64,000 nucleotides of DNA from an uncultured bacterium (GTDB taxonomy: Bacteria; Pseudomonadota; Gammaproteobacteria; Burkholderiales; Burkholderiaceae_C): the NCBI GenBank assembly GCA_903928495.1, contig CAIYQZ010000064.1, forward strand, positions 1 to 64,000, read 5' to 3'. The notes below the pieces were generated by a model that searched no databases, was not told where the DNA came from, and worked only from the letters and a program-made list of their open reading frames with translations. Shown in pieces: positions 26,358 to 36,076 of the stretch (position 1 is its first letter; each line of letters begins with the position of its first letter). The position numbers and the translations under genes are program-made.

Positions 26358-28979
26358 TCAGGTCTGGGTTGAGGCTCGGCGCTGTGCCTGCCACCCGCCA
26401 ACCCAAGCGGGCAGGTCAGCTCCTGGCATGGGACGCGCAATGCCGTAGCCTTGCCCCCAGTCGCACCCCATGTCCATCAGGGCGCTGGCCTGGTCTGCGG
26501 TTTCAACCCCCTCTGCAATGACCTGCCGGTTGAACGCGCTGGCCAGGCCGATGGCTCCGCGCATCAGGGCCATGTCCTCCGGGTCTGTCAGCATGTCCCG
26601 CACAAAGCTCTGGTCAATCTTGATCAGTTGGGCTGGCAGGCGGCGCAGATAAGTAAGTGAGGCGTAACCCGTGCCGAAGTCGTCCAGTGCAAACCCGACG
26701 CCCATCGCAGCGCACTCCGCCATGGTGCGGCGGGCCTGGTCGATGTCATGCAGCTCGTTCGACTCCACGATTTCCAGGTGCAGGTCTCCCGGTCTGACGG
26801 CAGCGTGGGTGGCCAGCAAATGGGCCAGGGCCTGAACAAACAGGGGGTGTTGCAACTGCTGGGCATCGACGTTCACGCTCACTGGCACGTCCAACCCTGC
26901 GTTGCGCCAGTGCAGCTGGTGTTTCAGTGCACTGGCCATCACCCATTCGCCCACCCGGATGGCCAGCGACGAGCCGTTCAGGGCCGGTAAAAACTCCCCC
27001 GGCAACAACAGACCCCTCTCCGGGTGGTGCCACCGAATGAGTGCTTCGGCCCCTACCACCGTGCCGCTGCGCATGTTGACCTGCGGCTGAAAATGCAACA
27101 CCAGCTCGCCGTTGTCCAGCGCCGCCTGCAATCGCTCCAGGGTCTGGTGCTTCTGCTGGGTTTCCTGCGCCTGGGCCGAGTCGAACACGGCAAAACGGTT
27201 CTTGCCCCCAAGCTTCGCCTGGTACATGGCCTGGTCGGCCTGGCGCAGCAACTGGTCGCCGTCGACAGCGCCCGCCTGGGGGTAAAACGTCAGGCCGATG
27301 CTGGCAGACACAGCCAACGGTGGACCGGAGTCCCCCGGTGTTTGCCGGGCTGCGGCAAGCAGGCGATCGAGCACCGGGACACAAGCGTCAATGTCTGGCA
27401 CGTTGAGCAGCACCGCCACAAACTCGTCCCCACCCAGCCGTGCCATGGTGTCGCCTTCACGCAGTGAGGCACTCAGGCGTTCGGCAAGCAGTTGCAGGTA
27501 CCGGTCACCTGCATCATGGCCGTGTGCATCGTTGACAGCCTTGAATCCATCGAGGTCGATGTACAGCACGGCCAGGCGCTGCCCCTGCCGCCGGGTTTGG
27601 GCCATGCCCTGCTGCAGCCGGTCGGCGAGCAGCGCGCGGTTGGGCAGCGCGGTCAGCGCATCAAAGTGCGCCATGCGGTGCAATTGCAGTTCGCTGGCTT
27701 TGAGCTGCTGTATGTCGGTGTGGATGCCCACCACCCGCAGTGGCTGACCTGAGGCGTCGCGCTCGGCCACTTTGCCCACCGAGCGCAACCACTTCCAGCC
27801 GCCCGTGGCGGTGGCACGCCGGTAGTCTGTGCTCAGTGGGCCGCCTTCGCGCACCACCTGCTGGAACACGCCCATGGCCTGGGCCACGTCATCGGGGTGC
27901 ACCTGGCTTTGCCAGTGGGCCATGTCCGACGTTTGCTGCACCAGCAGATCGTGGCCGATCAGTTCTGCGTATTCGGGGCTCAGCGTGACCTGCCCGGTGC
28001 CGACATCCACCTCGAACCAAGCCTGCTTGGCTGCCTCCAGCGCCATGCGCAGGCGCTCCTCGCTCTGGCCCAGTGCCCGCTGTTTGGCCAGGTTCTCGGT
28101 GATGTCCACGCTCAAGCCGACGAGGTACTCGGGCTGGCCGGAGGCATCTCTCTTGACAGCCTTGATGATTTGCAGGTCGTGCACCCGGCCATCGACGAAC
28201 GGCAACTGCTGCACCGTTTCAGTGGTGGTGGGGCTGGTCAGTGCTTTTTGGTCGGATGCCAGGCACTGGGCCCTGAAGTCTGGCGGGATCAACTCTGCGT
28301 AGTGGTCAACAGACTTGTAGTCAGCCTCCGGTATGCCGGTGGCATTGCAAAACGCCTTGTTGGCGAACGCCACCTTGCCAGCGCCGTTTTGCAGCCAGAT
28401 GCCAATGGGAGCGTGGTCAAGTATCAGTTGCAAGGTGTCGCGCTGCGACTGCAAAGCCAGGTCGGCCCGCTGTTTGCGGCGCACATCGACCAACAGGCGA
28501 CCAAACAGGCCCAGCAGCTTGATGTGGTCGGGCCGGTAAGGTGCCGAGCCGTGGGTGCCATCAAACCCCACGCAACCCAGGCACACATTGCCGTCCATCA
28601 ATGGCAGCGCCAGGGTGCTTTGCAGTGTCAGGCCTTGCAGAAGGTTTTTCAGACCAGACGGCTGCATGGCCGCGACATCGTTCACGCAGATGATGTCGCC
28701 CCTGGTATGCGGAGTTACCCAGTCTTCATAGTCCGAGAGGGGCACGCCCTGAAACAGCGGTTTGTGGGGCAAAACGTTTGGCGCACACCATTCGTGCGTT
28801 TGGGTGCCAGTCTGTTTTGCCCAGTCGTAGTTCAACAGGTAGGCACGGTCCGCGCCCACCAGTTGTCCCATGTCAGCCAATGCCTGGTCGATGGTCTGGT
28901 CGAGCCTTTCGATGTCAGGGTCGATGAACTGTGTGGCCAGTGACAGGAGCAAATCCTGTATTTGCTGCGGCGTTCCCAT
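26358..28979 (-). CDS. GAF-PAS-PAS-GGDEF-EAL cyclic di-GMP signalling protein
   Basis: 873 aa; MARLGGDEFVAVLL and VGAEALIRWHHPERGLLLPGEFLP ... DDFGTGYASLTYL motifs; upstream PAS-like repeats. Confidence 0.92.
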   Translation of the reverse strand: MGTPQQIQDLLLSLATQFIDPDIERLDQTIDQALADMGQLVGADRAYLLNYDWAKQTGTQTHEWCAPNVLPHKPLFQGVPLSDYEDWVTPHTRGDIICVNDVAAMQPSGLKNLLQGLTLQSTLALPLMDGNVCLGCVGFDGTHGSAPYRPDHIKLLGLFGRLLVDVRRKQRADLALQSQRDTLQLILDHAPIGIWLQNGAGKVAFANKAFCNATGIPEADYKSVDHYAELIPPDFRAQCLASDQKALTSPTTTETVQQLPFVDGRVHDLQIIKAVKRDASGQPEYLVGLSVDITENLAKQRALGQSEERLRMALEAAKQAWFEVDVGTGQVTLSPEYAELIGHDLLVQQTSDMAHWQSQVHPDDVAQAMGVFQQVVREGGPLSTDYRRATATGGWKWLRSVGKVAERDASGQPLRVVGIHTDIQQLKASELQLHRMAHFDALTALPNRALLADRLQQGMAQTRRQGQRLAVLYIDLDGFKAVNDAHGHDAGDRYLQLLAERLSASLREGDTMARLGGDEFVAVLLNVPDIDACVPVLDRLLAAARQTPGDSGPPLAVSASIGLTFYPQAGAVDGDQLLRQADQAMYQAKLGGKNRFAVFDSAQAQETQQKHQTLERLQAALDNGELVLHFQPQVNMRSGTVVGAEALIRWHHPERGLLLPGEFLPALNGSSLAIRVGEWVMASALKHQLHWRNAGLDVPVSVNVDAQQLQHPLFVQALAHLLATHAAVRPGDLHLEIVESNELHDIDQARRTMAECAAMGVGFALDDFGTGYASLTYLRRLPAQLIKIDQSFVRDMLTDPEDMALMRGAIGLASAFNRQVIAEGVETADQASALMDMGCDWGQGYGIARPMPGADLPAWVGGWQAQRRASTQT

Positions 28980-29089
28980 GTTGGTTGTGGTGGTGTTTTT
29001 GGAGCGGGTGATGGCCCCGCGAATGTATACCCCGCGCGGGCCCCCGGCAATCGCATGGCTTGAATGGTGTGCGCTGTTAAACTCACCGC

Positions 29090-29500
29090 ATGTTCGCCCG
29101 CTCCCTCCACCGCCGACTGATCGCCTGGCTTGCTGCCATGGCGTTGATGTTGGGCAGTCTGCTGCCGGTGCTGTCGCACGCGGTGGTGGTGGCTCCGTCC
29201 CAAGGGCAGGGCTGGGTCGAGGTGTGTACCGTCAGTGGCATGGCCTGGGTCAAGCAGGTGTCTGACGATGCTGGTGCAGGCAGCGACAGCCAGCACTCCA
29301 TGCCCGGTTCCGACGCGTCTCTGGACCGTTGTGGCTGGTGTGCCACCCACAGCCCGATGGCCGGTTTCCCTCCAGTGGCTGTGCCTTTGGCAGATCCACT
29401 CGTGTTTGCCGCCGACGTGCCCGCCGCTTTCCTCCATGCCCCGCGCCCACTGTTCGTGTGGGCCAGCGCGCACTCGCGCGCGCCCCCTGCCGCTCCCTGA
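29090..29500 (+). CDS. DUF2946-like protein (first of three)
   Basis: Signal-like N-terminus, GWVEVCTVSGMAWV...LDRCGWCATHSP. Confidence 0.7.
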   Translation: MFARSLHRRLIAWLAAMALMLGSLLPVLSHAVVVAPSQGQGWVEVCTVSGMAWVKQVSDDAGAGSDSQHSMPGSDASLDRCGWCATHSPMAGFPPVAVPLADPLVFAADVPAAFLHAPRPLFVWASAHSRAPPAAP

Positions 29501-29564
29501 CACCCCGCCTCGTTCGTGAGGCCTTCACCCCGGCATGGGCCGGTGAGGCTTTGCGCAGTGTCAG

Positions 29565-30287
29565 TTGCCGCACCCCTGTGTTGTATGGGTGTTGGCCGTT
29601 TCAGGTGGCTGCATGCCCAACCGCTCTGTTCCTTCCGCCTCAAGCCCTGTCATGGGCCTCAGCCGCCGCAGCTGGTCTGCTTGGGCCATGGCGATTCCTT
29701 TTGTTGGCGTGCTCGCCGCATGTGACCAACCGGCCGGTGGCGCTGCCGGTACGGCCGGCAATTCCATCACCGGCCCCTTCAAAGGCATTGACGTCACTGG
29801 GGCACCCTACGGCAAAGGTTTTGCCCTGACAGACATGCGCGGCCAGCCCCGCACGCTCGACGATTTCAAGGGCAAGGTGGTGATGCTGTACTTTGGTTTT
29901 GTGCAGTGCCCCGACGTGTGCCCCACCGCGCTCACCCGCGCCAACGAGGTGATGGGCCTGCTCGGCGCCGAGAACGCCAACAAGGTTCAGGTGATTTTTG
30001 TCACGGTGGACCCCGAGCGCGACACGCCCGAACTGCTGCAGAACTACATGGCCGCCTTCAACCCGGGCTTTCTGGCACTGTACGGCACGGCCGAACAAAC
30101 CGAGCAAGCAGCCAAAGAATTCCGGGTGTTCTACAAGAAAGTGCCCACCGGCAGCACCTACACCATGGACCACACCGCGCTGAGTTATTTGTTTGACCCC
30201 CAAGGGCGTTTTCGTGTGGCCTTGCGCCACGAACAAACCGCCGCCGATTACGCCACCGACATCGCCGCTTTGCTGCGCGGTGCCTGA
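29565..30287 (+). CDS. SCO1/SenC family copper chaperone (start uncertain)
   Basis: LTDMRGQPRTLDDFKGKVVMLYFGFVQCPDVCPTALTRANEV...VIFVTVDPERDTPELLQNYMAAFNPGFLALYG...YTMDHTALSYLFDPQGRFR. Confidence 0.94.
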   Translation: MPHPCVVWVLAVSGGCMPNRSVPSASSPVMGLSRRSWSAWAMAIPFVGVLAACDQPAGGAAGTAGNSITGPFKGIDVTGAPYGKGFALTDMRGQPRTLDDFKGKVVMLYFGFVQCPDVCPTALTRANEVMGLLGAENANKVQVIFVTVDPERDTPELLQNYMAAFNPGFLALYGTAEQTEQAAKEFRVFYKKVPTGSTYTMDHTALSYLFDPQGRFRVALRHEQTAADYATDIAALLRGA

Positions 30288-30321
30288 TTTTTTTGTTTTT
30301 TTGACCTGACTGGAGACCTTT

Positions 30322-30810
30322 ATGAACCCCCGCAACGCATTCGCCGCCGCCGTGCTGGCCCTGTCCACAACCACCCTCTGGGCGCAAGCCGTCAAGGTGG
30401 AAGACGCCTGGGTGCGTGGCACCGTGGCCACTCAGAAGGCTTCGGGCGCCTTCATGCGCCTCACCCCCCAGAAAGACGCACGCCTGGTGGCCGCCAGCTC
30501 ACCCGTGGCTGGTGTGGTTGAGATCCATGAAATGGCCATGGAAAACGACGTCATGAAGATGCGCCAGATTCCCGGCCTCGACCTCGCTGCCGGCCGCACC
30601 ATGGAACTCAAGCCTGGTGGCTACCACGTCATGCTGATGGAACTCAAAGGCCAGCTCAAAGGCGGCGACATGGTGCCCATCACCCTCGTGTTTGAAGACG
30701 CTGCCAAAAAGAAATTCACCCAGGACATCACCGCGCCTGTCACGGCGCTGGGCGGTGGCAACGGTGCCATGAAGCCCGGCATGGGTGGCCACGGCAGCAT
30801 GAAACATTGA
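30322..30810 (+). CDS. PCu(A)C-type periplasmic copper chaperone
   Basis: VEDAWVRGTVATQKASGAFMRLT...VVEIHEMAMENDVMKMRQI...LKPGGYHVMLMELKGQLKGGD. Confidence 0.92.
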   Translation: MNPRNAFAAAVLALSTTTLWAQAVKVEDAWVRGTVATQKASGAFMRLTPQKDARLVAASSPVAGVVEIHEMAMENDVMKMRQIPGLDLAAGRTMELKPGGYHVMLMELKGQLKGGDMVPITLVFEDAAKKKFTQDITAPVTALGGGNGAMKPGMGGHGSMKH

Positions 30811-30842
30811 CCCTTTTTTAACCACCTGAAGAAAGCTAAACC

Positions 30843-31280
30843 ATGAAAGCAACCACCACACTCGCACGCAGCCTGACCTTGGCCATCGCCTTGGCCGCCG
30901 GTGCCGGTCTGGCCCAGGCCAAGTCTGTTCCCAGCGACGCTGCCATTCCCGTCGTCGAGCTGATGCCCCTGACCATGAAGCACGAGGCTGACCTGAAGCT
31001 CAGCACCGAGCAAATCAAGTCCCTCGACGACTACCGCAAACAGGCCATGCCCGGTCGCGTGGCGGTGCAAAAGCAGATCGTGGCTCTGCGTGGCGAACTG
31101 CGCATGGCCATTCTGGAGAACAAGCCCCAGGCCCAGCGCGACGACCTGATGAAGCGCATTGCCGATGCAGAGGTTGAACACTTCAAGGGCCGCGATCGCT
31201 GCGTCGAGCATGTGCGCAAAACCCTGAGCGCCGAGCAGTTTGCAGAGCTGTCCCGCCTGTACATGGCTGGCTTGCGCTGA
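30843..31280 (+). CDS. Small secreted helical protein, possibly Spy/CpxP-like metal-stress protein
   Basis: Signal peptide; LKLSTEQIKSLDDYRKQAMPGRVAVQKQIVALRGELR...LSAEQFAELSRL pattern. Confidence 0.6.
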   Translation: MKATTTLARSLTLAIALAAGAGLAQAKSVPSDAAIPVVELMPLTMKHEADLKLSTEQIKSLDDYRKQAMPGRVAVQKQIVALRGELRMAILENKPQAQRDDLMKRIADAEVEHFKGRDRCVEHVRKTLSAEQFAELSRLYMAGLR

Positions 31281-31332
31281 TAGCTAAAAAGCAGCTTAAA
31301 AGCCATATACAGCAAGCGCCAGGGCACATTTT
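31279..31332 (+). repeat. Dispersed intergenic repeat, copy 3
   Basis: tagctaaaaagcagcttaaaagccatatacagcaagcgccagggcacatttt; abuts stop codon of upstream ORF. Confidence 0.5.
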
Positions 31333-31333
31333 C

Positions 31334-31774
31334 ATGCGTTTTTCAGGTCTTCACCACCGGCACACCTCGCGCCACACCGCCTCCGGGCTGTGTGTGCGCG
31401 CCCGTGCCTGGGTGGGCCTGTTGCTGGCGCTGCTGTTGCTATCCACACTGGCTCCCGTCATTTCGCGCACGCTCGACCACGGCAAACCACTGGCCGAGCG
31501 TGGATGGGTGGAGGTGTGCAGCGCCCACGGCCTGTCGTGGGTGCGTGCCGACGATGCCAGCGGTGCCGAGCCCGCCAGTGGCGACTTGCTGAAGCACCTC
31601 GACTCCTGCGGCTATTGCGCCCTGGCCACCGACCGCGGCACCCCGCCGCCCAGTTTTGACGGCTGGGGCCTAGCGCCCTCAGCCCCCCCGCCTTGCCCCG
31701 CCTGGGCCGGGCACACATTCCCCACGGCCCCCACACACACGCCCCAGGCCAGGGGGCCACCCGTTTCGTTCTGA
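31334..31774 (+). CDS. DUF2946-like protein (second of three)
   Basis: GWVEVCSAHGLSWV...LDSCGYCALATD. Confidence 0.65.
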   Translation: MRFSGLHHRHTSRHTASGLCVRARAWVGLLLALLLLSTLAPVISRTLDHGKPLAERGWVEVCSAHGLSWVRADDASGAEPASGDLLKHLDSCGYCALATDRGTPPPSFDGWGLAPSAPPPCPAWAGHTFPTAPTHTPQARGPPVSF

Positions 31775-31841
31775 CACCCCAGGCTGCGCCGCCCGTTGAG
31801 GGCGTGCGCGTGGCGCATTCATTTCCTGTCAGGACGAAACC

Positions 31842-32579
31842 ATGTCGAAACTTTCCGTTGGCACGTTTGCCACCCCCGTTGGTTCTGTGAATCTCCCGTC
31901 TGCCGAGCCCGTTCCCCGGTGGGGTCAATCCGCCACCCAGTGTCCTTGCCACAGTGGTGACACCGTGTTTGCCTCAGGCCAGAGCGCACGCCTGTGGCGT
32001 GTGATTTCAGGTGTGTTGCGCCTGGTGCAGCGCGAGCGCGATGCGCAACACCTCATGTCACTCGCCCTGCCGGGCGATTTGCTGGGCATCGAAGCCCTGT
32101 GCAACATGCCCCACCAGCTCAGCGCCGAGGCGCTGACCGATGTGGTGCTGGCCCCCGTGGAGCCGCAGAACGAAACCGAGCGGCAGCAACTCATGGTGTT
32201 GGCCCTGCTGCAACAGCAGCAGCGCAGCCACGACATGGCCCAACTGCGCACCGGCCCCGTGTTGCCCCGTGTGGCCACCCTGCTCAAGGTGATGGGTCAC
32301 GCCCCGGCAATGGTGGGTCAGTTGGACGATCCCGATGCCCTGCGCAGCAGCCTGCCCCCACTTCGCGAGTTGGCTCTGGTGGTGGACGCCAAAGCCGAAA
32401 CAGTGTGCCGCGCCCTTGCACAACTGCTGCCCCCCCGCACCCGCAAATCCGGCCCGCGCCCTTGGGCAGCTGCCGGTGCAGCGGCGGGCGCTGTGGCCAG
32501 CGCGTCGGCCCGTGCGGCGGCCCACGCGCTTGGCATCGTTGCCCAGCCAAGCCTTGACATGGAAGGGGCCTTGGCATGA
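31842..32579 (+). CDS. Crp/Fnr-type transcriptional regulator
   Basis: CHSGDTVFASGQSARLWRVISGVLRLVQ...SLALPGDLLGIEAL cNMP-binding-like fold; C-terminal LRELALVVDAKAETVCRALAQL HTH-like. Confidence 0.75.
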   Translation: MSKLSVGTFATPVGSVNLPSAEPVPRWGQSATQCPCHSGDTVFASGQSARLWRVISGVLRLVQRERDAQHLMSLALPGDLLGIEALCNMPHQLSAEALTDVVLAPVEPQNETERQQLMVLALLQQQQRSHDMAQLRTGPVLPRVATLLKVMGHAPAMVGQLDDPDALRSSLPPLRELALVVDAKAETVCRALAQLLPPRTRKSGPRPWAAAGAAAGAVASASARAAAHALGIVAQPSLDMEGALA

Positions 32580-32938
32580 CGCGCATCGCCCCGCAGTCAA
32601 CCATTGTTGGCAACCGCAGCGCCAACAAAGACGACCATCGCCCCGCAGGTCGCACCCGCGTGGTGGCTTGGGTGGTGGGTGGAATGCTGCTGCTTCACCT
32701 TCTGGCGGTTGGGTTGATTTTGTCCATTGCCAAGTGGGCAGCGGCCGACACCGAGGCTCGGCTGGCCACGCTGCCTTGGGCATTTCCCAAGACTGAAGTG
32801 GCAACTCTGCCTGCTCCCCCGCAAGTGGTCGCAGCCAAACAGGCCCCTGCAACCGTGGACTGGCTCAGCCAGGCCAACCGCAAAGACGCATCCGCGCCGT
32901 GGTCGTATGACCGCGCGGGCAACGTCGTCTGGAAGTAA
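32576..32938 (+). CDS. Single-TM hypothetical protein, coupled to crp-like gene
   Basis: ATGA overlap with upstream gene; one hydrophobic helix VVAWVVGGMLLLHLLAVGLIL. Confidence 0.6.
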   Translation: MTRIAPQSTIVGNRSANKDDHRPAGRTRVVAWVVGGMLLLHLLAVGLILSIAKWAAADTEARLATLPWAFPKTEVATLPAPPQVVAAKQAPATVDWLSQANRKDASAPWSYDRAGNVVWK

Positions 32939-32986
32939 GTGCAAGTTCCCCCACCCCGTGTTCCTCTCCCTCTGAAAGGCGTGCCC

Positions 32987-35107
32987 ATGTCCCGTTCCCT
33001 CAACCCCGTTTGCGCAGCCTTGGTGCTGGCGTTTCCTGCCGCTGTTCTGGCACAGGCTGGCAGCGATGCCGCCACGCTGAAGGCTGTCACCATCAAAGCC
33101 GAGAAGGAAGAGGCATACGTGGTCAAGGGCACCACCGCAGGTACCCGGACCGACACGCCGCTGGCGCATGTGCCGCAGTCGGTCATCGTGGTGCCTCGCA
33201 GCCTGATGGAAGACCAGGATTCCCGCACCGTGTCCGACGCGTTGCGCAACGTCAGCAACGTCAACAGCATCGATCCGCGCGACACCAACAACGTCAGCTT
33301 CAAGGTGCGCGGCTTCAACGCCGCCACGGTGGTGGACGGCATTTCCATGCCCGGCTACTTTCCCAATGCCGAAAGTGTGGCCAACATCGAACGCATCGAC
33401 GTGGTCAAAGGTCCAGCCGGTGGCCTGTTCGGCAGCGGCCAGGCGGGCAGCTCATACCCTGCAGGTGGTGGCACGGTGGCCATCACCACGCTATCGCCGG
33501 AGGCCGTGGCCTCGCGCCAGGTGGGCCTGCGCGTGGGCAACTACGGCGAACGCGCTGCCAGCTTTGACCTGAACCAGCCTCTGAGCAACGACCTGGCGGT
33601 GCGCCTGGTGGGTGACCTGTCGCGCAGCGACAGCGAGAGCGATGGCATCTTTTTCAAGCGCACCGCGCTGTTCCCCAGCCTGTCGTGGTCGCCCAGTGCC
33701 GCAACCAAGGTGGTGGTCAAGCTGCGTCATCAGGAAAACACCACGCCCGACTACTCGGGCCTGCCCGTCAAGGGCACGCTGGACACCAGCAGCTTCCGCC
33801 TGCCCCGCAGCCTCAACGTGACCGCCACTGGCCTGCCCGATACGGTGCAAAAGTCCAACGGCATCAATCTGCGCTGGGACCAGCGGCTGAACGACGCCTG
33901 GTCGTTCCAGTTGATTGCGGGCCGCAATTCCGCCGACATTGACCAGCGTGGCGTATTTGTTGCGCCCTTCGGCGTGGCCCCTCTGGTCGGCAGCACCACC
34001 GACCTGCGCGGCGTGCGGCTGTGGAACCAGATCGACACCACCTCACTGTCGCCCAGCCTGACCGGCAAGTTTGCCTATGGCAACGTCAAACACACAGTCA
34101 ACCTCGGGGTGGACTACGAAAAAACCAACGACAACGCCTTCATGACGTTCTCGAACGGCTTTGCAGGCACGCTGGGCTCCATCGATCTGATGGCCCCCCG
34201 TTTCCCGGCTTGGGTGGAAGCACCCACCCCCTCGCCAGCCGACCAGCAAAACATCTACAAGGCCACCGTGGTGTACGTGCAGGACCAGATCGACATGGGC
34301 CCCTGGCACGTGCTGGCCAGCGTGCGCCATTCGCGCATCAGCGTCACCGATGTGAACCCGGCCTTTGGCTACAACAACCTGTCCACCAACACCAAAACCA
34401 CGCCCCGTTTGGGCGCGGTGTATGACTTTTCTCCTCAGGTCTCAGTGTTTGCGGGTCACAGCCGGGCCATCAAGGTGCCGTTGTTCGGCTACTACCTCAC
34501 GCCCCCCAAACCTGAAGAGTTCAAGCAGACCGAGGTGGGTGTGCGCCTGAACAACCTGGGCGGCGTGTCCGCCACCGTGGCGCTGTTCGACCTCACCCGC
34601 TACAACGCCACCGTCACCGACCCCGCCACCTTTGCCGCATATCAAACTGGTCAGCAGCGTTCCAAAGGCCTGGATGTGGATGTGCGCTGGCAAGCCACGC
34701 CCGAGCTGGTGTGGGTGGCCGCCTACACCAACCAGACCGCCAAAACCACACAGGATGCTTTTGCTCCCGGTCTGGTGGGCAAGCAGTTGTTCAATGTGCC
34801 CGAGCAGCAGTTGCGCCTGGCCGCCCGCTACGACGTGCGCACCGGCCCACTGGCTGGTTGGGGTGCAGGGCTGGGCCTGACCCACCGCAGCAAATTGCCC
34901 GGCACGGCGTCCAACACGTTCTTCACGCCCGCCGTGTCGGTGTTCGATGCTCAGGTGTCCTACCGCACCCAAACAGCCCGCTACGCGCTGGCCATCGGCA
35001 ATCTGACCAACAAGCAGTACTACGCTCCTGCGGCGTATTTCAGCGGTGGCCAGGTCATTCCGGCCTTGCCTCGCACGGTGTCTTTGTCGGCCCAGTTCAA
35101 CTTCTGA
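32987..35107 (+). CDS. TonB-dependent siderophore-type receptor
   Basis: HVPQSVIVVPRSLMEDQDSRTVSDALRNVSNV...FKVRGFNAATVVDGIS...IERIDVVKGPAGGLFGSGQ; C-terminal ...VSLSAQFNF*. Confidence 0.93.
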   Translation: MSRSLNPVCAALVLAFPAAVLAQAGSDAATLKAVTIKAEKEEAYVVKGTTAGTRTDTPLAHVPQSVIVVPRSLMEDQDSRTVSDALRNVSNVNSIDPRDTNNVSFKVRGFNAATVVDGISMPGYFPNAESVANIERIDVVKGPAGGLFGSGQAGSSYPAGGGTVAITTLSPEAVASRQVGLRVGNYGERAASFDLNQPLSNDLAVRLVGDLSRSDSESDGIFFKRTALFPSLSWSPSAATKVVVKLRHQENTTPDYSGLPVKGTLDTSSFRLPRSLNVTATGLPDTVQKSNGINLRWDQRLNDAWSFQLIAGRNSADIDQRGVFVAPFGVAPLVGSTTDLRGVRLWNQIDTTSLSPSLTGKFAYGNVKHTVNLGVDYEKTNDNAFMTFSNGFAGTLGSIDLMAPRFPAWVEAPTPSPADQQNIYKATVVYVQDQIDMGPWHVLASVRHSRISVTDVNPAFGYNNLSTNTKTTPRLGAVYDFSPQVSVFAGHSRAIKVPLFGYYLTPPKPEEFKQTEVGVRLNNLGGVSATVALFDLTRYNATVTDPATFAAYQTGQQRSKGLDVDVRWQATPELVWVAAYTNQTAKTTQDAFAPGLVGKQLFNVPEQQLRLAARYDVRTGPLAGWGAGLGLTHRSKLPGTASNTFFTPAVSVFDAQVSYRTQTARYALAIGNLTNKQYYAPAAYFSGGQVIPALPRTVSLSAQFNF

Positions 35108-35118
35108 TCTCCAAGCTT

Positions 35119-35143
35119 GGGGGGCTTCGGCCCTCCCTTTTTT
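35119..35143 (+). terminator. Intrinsic terminator after TonB receptor gene
   Basis: GGGGGGC-TTCG-GCCCTCC 7-bp stem (one G-T) with TTCG tetraloop followed by TTTTTT. Confidence 0.8.
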
Positions 35144-35159
35144 CTCAAGGAAACAACCC

Positions 35160-36050
35160 ATGCAACGACGCCGTTTTGCCCAGTTGACCGCCTGGTTGGG
35201 CGCAGGTGCGGCCGCTTCGGCTCGGGTATCGGCCACGCAGCCTGCGGAGGGCGCTGCCGCGCAGAGCCCGGCCACCGGCCACACCAAAGAGTCTGCCGAC
35301 GCTCACCACCGCCAGGCCATCAAGAAGTACGACAGCCTGACCGGCGGCCCCCAGCTGGTGATCGGCATGCTGGTGTACCCCGGTATGTTTCTGCAAGACC
35401 TGATCGGCCCGCTGACGGTGTTCGAGTCGCTGATGAACAAAGACATCCATCTGCTCTGGAAAAACACCGACCCCGTGGGCAATGAACCGGGCCAGCCCAA
35501 GGCCCTGGTGCCCATCACACCCACCACAGCCTTCAAAGACTGCCCGCCCAAGCTGGACGTGCTGTTTGTGCCAGGAGGCGTGCCCGGCACCCTGACCATG
35601 ATGGAAGACCCCGAGGTGCTGGCCTTTCTGGCGGAACACGGGGCCACCGCCCGCTACGTGACCAGTGTGTGCACCGGCTCGCTGATTCTGGGTGCCGCGG
35701 GCTTGCTCAAGGGCTACCGCGCCACCTCGTACTGGGCCACCCGAGACCTGTTGAAAGAGCTGGGTGCCATTCCGTCCAAAGGCCGTGTGGTGGTGGACCG
35801 CAACCGCATCACCGGTGGCGGTGTCACAGCGGGCATCGACTTTGGGCTGAAGCTGGTCAGCGTGTTGCGCAGCCCGGCCTACGCCAAAACCGTGCAGCTC
35901 TACCTGGAATACGACCCCGCTCCGCCCTACAACGCCGGCAGCCCGGACAAGGCTCCCCGGCTGGCGGTGGAATTTCTGAGCGAGATGTACGCCGGCATGG
36001 TCGACGCCACCCGTGCCATTGCCAAACGTGCCCGCAGCCGCTGGGCCTGA
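35160..36050 (+). CDS. DJ-1/PfpI family protein with twin-arginine-like signal
   Basis: MQRRRFAQLTAWLGAGAAASARV signal; VIGMLVYPGMFLQDLIGPLTVFE...FVPGGVPGTLTMMEDPEVLAFLAEHG...YVTSVCTGSLILGAAGLLKGYRATSYWA. Confidence 0.88.
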   Translation: MQRRRFAQLTAWLGAGAAASARVSATQPAEGAAAQSPATGHTKESADAHHRQAIKKYDSLTGGPQLVIGMLVYPGMFLQDLIGPLTVFESLMNKDIHLLWKNTDPVGNEPGQPKALVPITPTTAFKDCPPKLDVLFVPGGVPGTLTMMEDPEVLAFLAEHGATARYVTSVCTGSLILGAAGLLKGYRATSYWATRDLLKELGAIPSKGRVVVDRNRITGGGVTAGIDFGLKLVSVLRSPAYAKTVQLYLEYDPAPPYNAGSPDKAPRLAVEFLSEMYAGMVDATRAIAKRARSRWA

Positions 36051-36076
36051 TGAAGCCCTTCATTCCCCTGTAGCCC

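Noticed and set aside
30280-30303. T-rich tract after SCO1 gene as a terminator
   Set aside because: Two T-runs present but no convincing stable hairpin immediately upstream
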